From the NCBI RefSeq assembly GCF_019049255.1, contig NZ_JAGMUJ010000013.1, positions 1-64,000 on the forward strand: a stretch of 64,000 nt of DNA, in the 5' to 3' direction. Shown here piece after piece: positions 41,539 through 49,195 of the stretch. Made by a program: the position numbers and the translations under genes. The stretch's first letter is position 1. Every line of letters begins with the position of its first letter. The notes under the pieces are model-generated. The model was not told the origin of the DNA, searched no databases, and worked only from the letters and a program-made list of their open reading frames with translations. The stretch is from Streptomyces sp. AC558_RSS880. Its GTDB lineage: Bacteria; Actinomycetota; Actinomycetes; Streptomycetales; Streptomycetaceae.

Positions 41539-42312
41539 GTGTCCGCGAAGAACGACGGCCCCGGCGACGGCGCCACCCTCAGCAAGTCCGAGCAGACCCG
41601 CGCCCTGATCCTCGAGACCGCCATGCGGCTCTTCCAGGAGCGCGGGTACGACAAGACGACCATGCGGGCCATCGCCAAGGAGGCGGGGGTCTCCGTCGGC
41701 AACGCGTACTACTACTTCGAGGGCAAGGAGCACCTGATCCAGGGCTTCTACGACCGGATCGCCGCCGAGCACCAGGCGGCCGTCCGGGAGGTCCTGCGCC
41801 GGGAGACCGACCTGGAGGCCCGGCTCGCGGGCGTGCTGAAGGCGTGGCTGGACATCGCCACGCCGTACCACGAGTTCGCGGTGCAGTTCTTCAAGAACGC
41901 CGCCGACCCGGACAGTCCGCTCAGCCCCTTCTCCCCCGAGTCCGAGCACGCGCGCGTGGAGGCGATCAGCGTCCACCGCGCGGTGCTCGCCGGGACGAGG
42001 ACGAAGGTGCCCGAGGAACTGCGGGACGTCCTGCCCGAGTTGATGTGGCTGTCCCAGATGGGGCTCGTCCTGTACTGGATCTTCGACCGCACCGAGGGCC
42101 GCGAGCGCAGCTACCGGCTCGCCGAGCGCGGCGCCCGGCTCACCGCGCGGGGCATCGCCCTGGCCCGTTTCCGGGTGCTGCGGCCGCTGGTGCGCGAGGT
42201 GCACGAACTGTTCACGGAGTTCCTGCCCGGGATGACGAAGGCGCTCCCCGACCCGGCGAAGAAGGGGAACGGGGCGCCCGCCGGCGACGGGCGCCCCGGC
42301 ACCGTCAGTTGA
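41539..42312 (+). CDS. TetR-family transcriptional regulator
   Basis: Protein of 257 aa. An N-terminal TetR helix-turn-helix (TRALILETAMRLFQERGYDK, then MRAIAKEAGVSVGNAYYYF) precedes a large ligand-binding domain with LMWLSQMGLVLYWIFDRTEG. A likely leaderless GTG is preceded by a TAGGCT -10 six bases upstream. It is the last gene of the run behind twin palindromes and is probably their repressor (autoregulation by read-through). The effector is unknown; it overlaps the convergent MMPL gene end by 8 bases. Confidence 0.92.
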   Translation: MSAKNDGPGDGATLSKSEQTRALILETAMRLFQERGYDKTTMRAIAKEAGVSVGNAYYYFEGKEHLIQGFYDRIAAEHQAAVREVLRRETDLEARLAGVLKAWLDIATPYHEFAVQFFKNAADPDSPLSPFSPESEHARVEAISVHRAVLAGTRTKVPEELRDVLPELMWLSQMGLVLYWIFDRTEGRERSYRLAERGARLTARGIALARFRVLRPLVREVHELFTEFLPGMTKALPDPAKKGNGAPAGDGRPGTVS

Positions 42313-44728
42313 CGGCGTCCACCTCACCGGGCACGAGTTCCACGTCGTGCACCAGTGGACCGTCCGTCACGGTCACGTGTGCCGCGCGGGAGCCGAGCGG
42401 GGTCGCCGTGGCCGCGAGCAGATAGGTGCCCGGGGCCGGTACGGAGACGATGTACGAGCCGTCGGCGAGGGAGACCACACGGTCCAGCTGGCGGCCGCCC
42501 GAGGTCAGCAGGGTGAGGGCGGCACCCTCGACGGGTTCGCCGTCGGCCGTGCGGACGAAGCCGTGGACCACCGAGGAGGGACCCTCGTGCCGGGCGGGGC
42601 CCTGCTCGGCCGCCACGGCCTCCTCCTTCGGTTCGACCGCCAGGTGCGGCAGCCGCTTCTCCAGCCCGGCCGGCAGCCACCAGTTGGACTTCCCGAGCAG
42701 GTGCATCACGGCCGGCACCAGTGCCGTACGCAGGATGAACGCGTCCAGGGCGACCGCGGCGGCCAGTCCCACGCCCGCCATGGCGGCGCCGTAGTCGCCG
42801 CTGAGCACGAAGGCGAGGAAGACGCAGACCATGATCAGAGCAGCGGAGTTGATGACGCGGCTGGTCTCCGCGAGGCCGACGCGCACCGCGCGGGCGTTGT
42901 CCCGGGTGTGCACCCACTCCTCGTGCATCCGGCTCACCAGGAACACCTGGTAGTCCATGGAGAGCCCGAACAGCAGCGACAGCATGATGATCGGCAGGAA
43001 GGACGCGATGGGGCCCTCCTTGCCGAGGCCCAGCAGGTCCAGGCCGTAACCCCACTGGAAGATCATCACCAGGACGCCGAAGGAGGCCGCCGCCGCGAGC
43101 AGGTTCATCACGGCGGCCGTCAGCGGCACCACCAGGGAACGGAACGCGAGCAGCAGGAGCAGGAAGCCCAGGCCGATGATCGTGCCGATGAACAGCGGCA
43201 GCCGTTCGCCGGTCACCGTCGCGAAGTCCTTGGACACCGCGGTCACCCCGCCGACGTGGGCCTCCACGCCCGCGCCCGGGATGACGTCCTCGCGCAGGGT
43301 GTCGATGAGCCGGTCCGTCTCCGCGTCCTGCGGGGACGTGGTGGGGACGACCTGGATGACGCTGACACCGTTCGCGGGCGGTACGGCGGCGACCTGGGCG
43401 ACGCCCTCGGTCTTCTCCAGGACCGTCACCAGGTCGTCGGACGCCTCGCCGTCCACGACCACCTGCAGCGGGCCGTTGAAGCCGGGCCCGAAGCCCTCGG
43501 CGAGCAGGTCGTAGGCCTTCCTGGTGGTCATGGAGGCCTCGTCGTTGCCCTGGTCCACGGTGCCCAGGCGCAGCGACAGCAGCGGGACGGCGAGCGCCGC
43601 CATCAGGACCACGGCCAGGACGGCCACGGACCGCGGGCGGCGCTGGACGCCCGCGGACCAGCGCGCGGCGAGACCGCTCACCGCCTCGGTCTCCGGCCCC
43701 TGCGCCGCGAGCCTGCGGCGCTGGCGGCGGCTGAGCACCCGGTGCCCGAGCAGGCCGAGCAGCGCGGGCAGCAGGGTGACGGCGGCGAGCACGCTCAGCA
43801 CGACGGTGAGCGTGGTGCCGATGACCACGCCGTCCAGGAACCGCAGGTTCGTCACCAGCATCCCGGCGAGGGCGATGCACACCGTGCCGCCCGCGAACAG
43901 CACCGCCCGGCCGGAGGTGTTGAGGGCGGTGACCGCCGCCTCCTCCGGATCGGCGCCGCGCAGGATGCCGCGCCGGTGCCGGGTGACGATGAACAGGGCG
44001 TAGTCGATGCCGACGCCGAGACCGATCAGCGTGGAGAGCAGCGTGGCGAGTTCGGGGACGTTCGTGACATGGCTGAGCAGCTGGGTGCCGAACATGCCGG
44101 TGCCGACGCCGAAGACGGCGACCACGATCGGCAGCAGCATCGCGAAGAGCGACCCGAAGGCCACGAACAGCACGACCGCGGCGGCCAGGATGCCGACCAG
44201 CTCGGCCGTGCCCGTCGGCGGTTCCTGGACGCGCGTGATGGCCTGGCCGCCCAGCTCCACCTGGAGCCCGTCGCGCGCGGCGTCCTGCGCGGTGTCGACG
44301 ACGTCCTGGACCAGCTCCTTCGGCACGGCGTCCGCCTGCTCGGCGAACGTGACCTGCGCGTAGGCGGTCCGCCCGTCCTCGCTGATCTGCGCCGCGCCCT
44401 GCTCACCGTAGGGGTCGGTGACGTCGCCGACGCCCTCCATGCGACCGATCTCCGCCAGCGCCGGCTCGATCCGGGACCGTACGGAGTCGTCCCGCACGGA
44501 GCCCTCGTCGACCTTCCACACCACGGTGTCGGTGTCACCGGCGCGTTCCGGGAACGCCTTCTCCATCAGGTCGATCGCCCGCTTGGAGTCCGTGTCCGGC
44601 AGCGAGAAGACCTCCGCGTAGTTCGTGCCCGCGCTGCTCGCCGAAACCCCCAGTCCGAACAGCGCCCCCACCCACAGCAACAGGACCACCAGCCGATGCC
44701 GATAGCACCAGCGTGCCAATACCGCCAC
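42305..44728 (-). CDS. MMPL/RND-type membrane exporter with C-terminal beta-sandwich
   Basis: Protein of 807 aa from GTG 44728 (AAAGGAG, 7 bases upstream). Twelve membrane helices are arranged as 1+5+1+5. Conserved MMPL motifs are seen: LIGLGVGIDYALFIVTRHR in the first half and LLFGLSMDYQVFLVSRMHEE in the second, the Asp-Tyr pairs of proton relay. Two large periplasm-side loops are present. After the last helix, residues ~715-807 form a carboxypeptidase-regulatory/SpaA-like domain (VHGFVRTADGEPVEGAALTL), unusual for MMPL proteins. The substrate is unknown; it is divergent from the two-component system, which may control it. Confidence 0.94.
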   Translation of the reverse strand: MAVLARWCYRHRLVVLLLWVGALFGLGVSASSAGTNYAEVFSLPDTDSKRAIDLMEKAFPERAGDTDTVVWKVDEGSVRDDSVRSRIEPALAEIGRMEGVGDVTDPYGEQGAAQISEDGRTAYAQVTFAEQADAVPKELVQDVVDTAQDAARDGLQVELGGQAITRVQEPPTGTAELVGILAAAVVLFVAFGSLFAMLLPIVVAVFGVGTGMFGTQLLSHVTNVPELATLLSTLIGLGVGIDYALFIVTRHRRGILRGADPEEAAVTALNTSGRAVLFAGGTVCIALAGMLVTNLRFLDGVVIGTTLTVVLSVLAAVTLLPALLGLLGHRVLSRRQRRRLAAQGPETEAVSGLAARWSAGVQRRPRSVAVLAVVLMAALAVPLLSLRLGTVDQGNDEASMTTRKAYDLLAEGFGPGFNGPLQVVVDGEASDDLVTVLEKTEGVAQVAAVPPANGVSVIQVVPTTSPQDAETDRLIDTLREDVIPGAGVEAHVGGVTAVSKDFATVTGERLPLFIGTIIGLGFLLLLLAFRSLVVPLTAAVMNLLAAAASFGVLVMIFQWGYGLDLLGLGKEGPIASFLPIIMLSLLFGLSMDYQVFLVSRMHEEWVHTRDNARAVRVGLAETSRVINSAALIMVCVFLAFVLSGDYGAAMAGVGLAAAVALDAFILRTALVPAVMHLLGKSNWWLPAGLEKRLPHLAVEPKEEAVAAEQGPARHEGPSSVVHGFVRTADGEPVEGAALTLLTSGGRQLDRVVSLADGSYIVSVPAPGTYLLAATATPLGSRAAHVTVTDGPLVHDVELVPGEVDAVN

Positions 44729-44821
44729 GTGACTACTCCTTTGTCGCTCGGTCGGTCCCCCAGGTCCTGGGCAGCAGAATCGACGGCGGCACCCGCGCGG
44801 GGACACGACTCGGGCGGGACT

Positions 44822-44843
44822 CTCAAGGAACTCCAAAGCGAAC
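44822..44843 (+). promoter_or_regulatory. Possible response-regulator box
   Basis: Imperfect direct repeat ctcaagga / ctccaaag (starting 44822 and 44831) in the 154-base divergent region between the MMPL gene and the response regulator, with a GATACT -10-like element near 44871. OmpR-type regulators usually bind such direct repeats. Weak evidence. Confidence 0.3.
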
Positions 44844-44882
44844 ACCGGTACGACCGACGGCGGTTCCGCCGATACTGGGGGC

Positions 44883-45572
44883 ATGACGACAGCTCCCGGC
44901 ACCGTGCTGGTCGTGGAGGACGAGGAGAGCATCGCGGACGTCCTCGCCATCGCCCTGCGCTACCACCGTTTCGAGGTCATGACCGCGGGCACGGTCCGCG
45001 AGGCGCTCGCGCTGACCGAGCACACCCGCCCCGACGCCGCCCTCCTCGACGTGATGCTGCCGGACGGCGACGGCCGCGCCCTCGGCCGTGAACTGCGGTC
45101 CCGGCGGCCGGAGCTGGCGCTGGTGTTCCTCACCGCGCGGGACGCGCCCGCCGAGGTCGTCGGCGCGCTCGGCTTCGGCGACGACTACATCACCAAGCCG
45201 TTCAACATCGACGAGGTCGTCGCCCGGATCACCGCCGTACTGCGCCGCACCCGCCCCGCCGACGTCCTCCCGCAGCGGGCGCCGCTGCGCCACGGCGACC
45301 TGGAACTGGACGAGACGACGTACTCGGTGCGCCGCGCGGGCCGCTCGGTCGAACTCACCCCCACCGAGTACGCGCTGCTGCGCTTCCTGGTGCGCAACGG
45401 CGGACGGATCGTGCCGAAGGAACAACTGCTGCGCCACGTCTGGCAGTACGAGCACACCCCGGCCGAGTCGACCGTCGTCGAGACCTACATCAGCTATCTG
45501 CGGCGCAAACTCGACACCCTGGGCCCGCCGGTGATCACCACCCGGCGCGGGGTCGGGTACGGCCTGACGTGA
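44883..45572 (+). CDS. OmpR-family response regulator
   Basis: Protein of 229 aa. The receiver has VLVVEDEESIADVLAIALRY and phospho-Asp in LLDVMLPDGDG, and Lys in DDYITKPFNIDEVVARITAV. The winged-helix effector ends ETYISYLRRKLDTL with VITTRRGVGYGLT. It is coupled to the kinase gene by a GTGA overlap and divergent from the MMPL exporter. Confidence 0.95.
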   Translation: MTTAPGTVLVVEDEESIADVLAIALRYHRFEVMTAGTVREALALTEHTRPDAALLDVMLPDGDGRALGRELRSRRPELALVFLTARDAPAEVVGALGFGDDYITKPFNIDEVVARITAVLRRTRPADVLPQRAPLRHGDLELDETTYSVRRAGRSVELTPTEYALLRFLVRNGGRIVPKEQLLRHVWQYEHTPAESTVVETYISYLRRKLDTLGPPVITTRRGVGYGLT

Positions 45573-47095
45573 GGCTCCCGATCCGGAAGCCGGGCCGCGG
45601 GCGCGGCATCCACTCGCTGCGCGGGGCGCTGACCCTGGCGAACGTGGTGCTGCTGGCCCTCGGCATCGTGGCGGCCACCGTGGTGAGCGTGATGGGCATG
45701 CGCTACTACCTGCTGGACCAGATCGACACGGAGCTGACCCGGACCCGGGACTCGCTGGGCGGCACGGAGCTGACGCTGCGCCAGATCGACTCGCTGAGCG
45801 TGCTGAGTTTCTTCCGCGACCGGGTGGATCCGGACTGGAACCGGGAGGACGACCCGGACTCGATCTTCGCCGCCGTGAACACCCGGGGCGAGCCCGTCGG
45901 CATCCTCGGCTTCGCACCGACCGACGCACAACGCGACCTGGCCGACGCGGTGGGCGACGCGCGCACCCTGCTCCAGGACCCGGAACCGCACGACGTCACC
46001 GTGCGCGGCGCCACCTACCGCGTCACCGCCACCCGGCTCGCGGACGGCACGTACATCCTGATCGCCGGCTCCACCGAGGCGGTGCACCACGCCATCGCCA
46101 AGGTGGTCAAGTTCGACCTGACCATCGGGACGCTGCTGTTGCTGCTGCTGGCCTGCCTGACCATGATCAGCGTGCGGCGGCGGATGCGGCCGCTGGAGGA
46201 CATGGTGGAGACCTCGTCGGCGATCGCGGAGGGCGACCTGACCCGGCGGGTGCCCTCCAGCCGGGAGACGATCCTCGAGGTGGAGCAACTGCGGATCGCC
46301 CTCAACTCGATGCTCCAGCAGGTGGAGTCGGCGTACCGGACGCGTGAGCGCAGCGCGGCCCAGCTGCGGCGGTTCGTCGCCGACGCCTCGCACGAACTGC
46401 GGACGCCCCTGGCCGCGATACGCGGCTACCTCCAGCTGTACGACCGGGGGATGCTGCGCGAGCCGACGGAGCGCAAGCGGGCCTGGGACCGGATGATGGC
46501 GGAGTCCGACCGCATGGGGCGACTGGTCGACGAGCTGCTGGTGCTGGCCCGCCTGGACCAGCGTCCCGAACTGCGGCTGCGGAACGTGGACGTGTGCCGG
46601 CTGATGCGGGACGCGGCGGAGGACCTGCGGGTGCAGCAGCCGGAGCGGGCGGTGACCGTGGACGCGGACGGCTCGGTGCTGGTGCACGCGGACGAGGCGG
46701 GGCTGCGGCAGGTCCTGGGGAACCTGCTGGGCAATGTGCGTACGCACACTCCGGCGGACGTCGCGGTACGGCTCGGGGTGGTCCGCGCGGACGGGACGGT
46801 GCGGCTGTCCGTGGCGGACGACGGGCCGGGGCTCGCGGCGGAGGACGCGGCGCGCGTCTTCGACCGCTTCTTCCGTGCCGGCGGGGGTGCGGGGAGCGGT
46901 CTCGGCATGGCGATCGTGCAGGGCGTGGTGCGGGCGCACGGGGGTGAGGTGTCGGTGCGGACGGCGCCGGGCGAGGGGCTGGAGGTGACCGTGACGCTGC
47001 CGGCCCGGCCGGGAGCGTGCCCGACGGACGACGGGACGACGACGACCGTCCCGGAGCCGGCGCCGGCACCCGCTCCGTCGAGCCGCACGGCATGA
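45569..47095 (+). CDS. Sensor histidine kinase
   Basis: Protein of 508 aa. Helix 1 (LANVVLLALGIVAATVVSVM), an extracytoplasmic sensor of ~130 residues, helix 2 (LTIGTLLLLLLACLTMISV) and a HAMP domain (RRRMRPLEDMVETSSAIAEG) precede the H-box FVADASHELRTPLAAIRGYL. The ATPase has LGNLLGNVRTHTP, DDGPGLAAEDAARVF and GSGLGMAIVQGVVRAHGG. A Pro/Thr tail follows. It forms the two-component pair with the preceding regulator; the signal is unknown. The stop lies 7 bases from the convergent 47103 ORF. Confidence 0.95.
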   Translation: MRLPIRKPGRGRGIHSLRGALTLANVVLLALGIVAATVVSVMGMRYYLLDQIDTELTRTRDSLGGTELTLRQIDSLSVLSFFRDRVDPDWNREDDPDSIFAAVNTRGEPVGILGFAPTDAQRDLADAVGDARTLLQDPEPHDVTVRGATYRVTATRLADGTYILIAGSTEAVHHAIAKVVKFDLTIGTLLLLLLACLTMISVRRRMRPLEDMVETSSAIAEGDLTRRVPSSRETILEVEQLRIALNSMLQQVESAYRTRERSAAQLRRFVADASHELRTPLAAIRGYLQLYDRGMLREPTERKRAWDRMMAESDRMGRLVDELLVLARLDQRPELRLRNVDVCRLMRDAAEDLRVQQPERAVTVDADGSVLVHADEAGLRQVLGNLLGNVRTHTPADVAVRLGVVRADGTVRLSVADDGPGLAAEDAARVFDRFFRAGGGAGSGLGMAIVQGVVRAHGGEVSVRTAPGEGLEVTVTLPARPGACPTDDGTTTTVPEPAPAPAPSSRTA

Positions 47096-47102
47096 GGCCG
47101 GG

Positions 47103-47309
47103 TCACTCCCCGGCGGCCGTGAGGTCGGCGACCCGGGCGGTGCGCGCGCCGAGCGCGGTCAGCCGGTCGAGGGCCTCGCGGTGCCGCGCCTCGTCGGGGC
47201 TCGCGGTGACGTCCTCGACGACGACCTCACCACCGACCGGCCCCCACTTCATGTCGACGATCCACCACTGCAGATCGATCAGCACCAGCGCCGTACGAAC
47301 ATGACCCAT
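47103..47309 (-). pseudogene. Internally deleted isochorismatase-like ORF
   Basis: An intact ORF of 68 aa. The first ~18 residues (RTALVLIDLQWWIVDM) are the N-terminal strand of isochorismatase-type hydrolases with the catalytic Asp in IDLQ. Residues ~25-68 (GGEVVVEDVTASPDEARHRE, then ALDRLTALGARTARVADL) are that family's C-terminal end. About 120 residues between, with the catalytic Lys and Cys, are absent. It is therefore either a decayed gene kept in frame or a new small protein. It has no stop inside and ends 7 bases from the convergent kinase. Confidence 0.6.
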
Positions 47310-47337
47310 TGACTCCCCCTAGCTGCGGGCAGTCGTG

Positions 47338-47368
47338 CCTCCCCCAGGGCCCGAAAGGGCCTGGGAGG
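47338..47368. repeat. Streptomyces intergenic hairpin repeat, copy 1
   Basis: Imperfect inverted repeat (CCTCCCCCAGGGCCC ... GGGCCTGGGAGG) with a GAAA loop. This type of CCTCCCCC/GGGGGAGG element is scattered between genes in Streptomyces genomes. It may act as a terminator between 47103 and 47488. Confidence 0.65.
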
Positions 47369-47403
47369 TACCCCCAGGGCGGCACGGGTGGGCGATGGGG
47401 GTA

Positions 47404-47437
47404 CCTCCCGCTCGAGCGAAGTCGAGAGTGGGGGAGG
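47404..47437. repeat. Streptomyces intergenic hairpin repeat, copy 2
   Basis: Second inverted repeat (CCTCCCGCTCGA ... TCGAGAGTGGGGGAGG) about 35 bases after copy 1, sharing the outer CCTCCC/GGGGAGG arms and the same flanking GGTACC-type bases. The two together fill most of the 178-base gap. Confidence 0.65.
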
Positions 47438-47487
47438 CATCCGCAAGCGCGGGTGAGCGAAACCCACCCCCGGCCCGCACCAACGCC

Positions 47488-48831
47488 TCACGCCTGCTTG
47501 GATGCCAGCTCGATCACCGTGACGTCCGACGGCGCACCCACCCGCGTGGGCGGCCCCCACGCCCCCGCACCCCGGCTGACGTACAGCTGGGTGTCGCCGT
47601 ACCGATCGAGCCCCGCCAGAGTGGGATTGGCCAGACCGGCCACAAGGTTGCCGGGGAACAGCTGCCCACCGTGGGTGTGCCCGGACAGCTGAAGGTCGAC
47701 ACCGTGGTCGACGGCATCATGGATCTGCACCGGCTGATGGGCGAGCAACACACACGCCCGCCCCCGATCCCGGTCACCGAGCGCCTTCGCGTAGTCCGGA
47801 CCCTGCCCCTCGTCCTCGCCGGCCACGTCGTTGACCCCCGCCAGGTCGAAGTGCGGCAGCTCCGTGCGGGCGTTCTCCAGCGGGTTCAGCCCGAGCCGCC
47901 GCACCTCCTCGACCCACTGCTCGGCGCCGGAGAAGTACTCGTGGTTGCCCGTGACGAAGAACGAGCCGTGACGTGCCCTCAGCTGCGCCAGCGGGGCCGC
48001 GGCCGGGCCGAGGTCCTTCACGCTCCCGTCCACCAGGTCGCCGACGACCGCGATCAGGTCCGGCTGGGTCGAGTTGATCGTGTCGACGACCTTCTGCGCG
48101 AAGCCGCGCCCGAGCACCGGCCCGAGGTGGATGTCGCTGACCACCGCGATGCGGTAACCGTGCGCCGCGCGGGGAAGCTTGGCGAGCGGCACGGTGACCC
48201 GCTTCACCCGCGGACCGCGCAGCACGCCGTACGTCCCGTAGCCGACGGTCCCCACGGCCGCCGCGGCGGCGGCCCCGCCGACGACACGGGAGACGAACAG
48301 ACGCCGGGAAGGGCCGGCGGGCGCTTCCTGCGGGTTCTGCGAGTTCTGCGGCTCCTGCGGCTCCTGCGGGCCGGACGCACCGCCGTCGGCCGCCGGTCCG
48401 TCCCCGGGCGCGCCGTCACCCGGCACACCGCCCGGACCGCGCCCCGTGCCCTGCCCGGCCGGTATCGGCTCCGGCCGCGCCGGTACGGGCGCCGCCTCCG
48501 AAGTCCCCGCCCGCCGGTCCAGGATCCGCCGCAGCACCGGGCGCACCAGCTCGCCCGCGAGCACCGCCAGCAGCAGGTACAGGGCCAGGGCCAGCCATAG
48601 GAAGCCGGGCCAGGCCAGGACCTGCTGGAGCCAGAAGGGGGCCCCGCCGCGCTCGGCGACGAGGGCCCCGACGGTCAGCACCCAGCCGCCGACGATCACC
48701 ACGGCGCCCGCGCGGCGCACCGCGCCCGGGCCCTTCGTGGTGTCCCGGAACAGACGCCGCCACACGTACCAGTTGCCCGTCACCAGGACGGCCACGACCA
48801 GTAGCGCGATGAGTACGAAAACGATGGCCAC
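47488..48831 (-). CDS. Membrane-anchored metallophosphoesterase
   Basis: Protein of 447 aa. The first ~95 residues hold three membrane helices (MAIVFVLIALLVVAVLVTG and two more). Next come a Pro/Gly/Glu linker (~105-165) with a PQEPQEPQNSQNP tract, and SRRLFVSRVVGGAAAAA, a twin-Arg-like anchor. The catalytic domain carries all calcineurin-type motifs: VVSDIHLGP, VVGDLVDG, GNHEYF, LAHQP and SGHTHGGQ. It resembles YkuE/YaeI-type membrane phosphoesterases; the substrate is unknown. It is read left, with the SCO4848-type gene just upstream (24 bases). Confidence 0.94.
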   Translation of the reverse strand: MAIVFVLIALLVVAVLVTGNWYVWRRLFRDTTKGPGAVRRAGAVVIVGGWVLTVGALVAERGGAPFWLQQVLAWPGFLWLALALYLLLAVLAGELVRPVLRRILDRRAGTSEAAPVPARPEPIPAGQGTGRGPGGVPGDGAPGDGPAADGGASGPQEPQEPQNSQNPQEAPAGPSRRLFVSRVVGGAAAAAAVGTVGYGTYGVLRGPRVKRVTVPLAKLPRAAHGYRIAVVSDIHLGPVLGRGFAQKVVDTINSTQPDLIAVVGDLVDGSVKDLGPAAAPLAQLRARHGSFFVTGNHEYFSGAEQWVEEVRRLGLNPLENARTELPHFDLAGVNDVAGEDEGQGPDYAKALGDRDRGRACVLLAHQPVQIHDAVDHGVDLQLSGHTHGGQLFPGNLVAGLANPTLAGLDRYGDTQLYVSRGAGAWGPPTRVGAPSDVTVIELASKQA

Positions 48832-48855
48832 GAGGCGGAGTTCCCCTGTTCCCGG

Positions 48856-49104
48856 TCAGGACGTCCGTGACGTCCGGCTCAGTGCGCGCAGTCCGCGCAA
48901 CCCGATGCCCCCGATGACCGTCCCCAATACGAAGGAGACGACGGCGAGCGTCAGGTGAACGAAGAAGTACGCCGTCGGGTGCCCGTCCTCGAACGCGAGT
49001 CCGCTGCTGTCCTTGACCAGGTTCTTGACGAAAGTGACCCAGATGACCCAGCTCCACACCCCGAAGGCGAGCAGGAACCAGGAGACGGGGCGGCTGAGCT
49101 TCAT
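48856..49104 (-). CDS. SCO4848-family small membrane protein
   Basis: Protein of 82 aa starting MKLSRPVSWFLLAFGVWSWV. Two helices (WFLLAFGVWSWVIWVTFV and FFVHLTLAVVSFVLGTVIGG) flank a conserved DGHPTAYFFVH segment. It matches the named SCO4848 family by pattern and by being divergent from the D-Ala-D-Ala carboxypeptidase, as I recall in S. coelicolor. The function is unknown. The start is set by family length; upstream parts of the frame belong to the opposite strand. Confidence 0.88.
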   Translation of the reverse strand: MKLSRPVSWFLLAFGVWSWVIWVTFVKNLVKDSSGLAFEDGHPTAYFFVHLTLAVVSFVLGTVIGGIGLRGLRALSRTSRTS

Positions 49105-49195
49105 ATGTCCAGTATCACCGGGCGGTGTCCGGATCCTTGCCCGGGGTGGGGGCCTGCCCGGGACTTCGTCAGGTATGGCATGTACGTTTCCGGTC

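Noticed and set aside
42347..45091. 914-codon + strand frame opposite the MMPL gene
   Set aside because: Shadow of the MMPL gene; the product is Gln/His/Arg/Gly-rich without family motifs.
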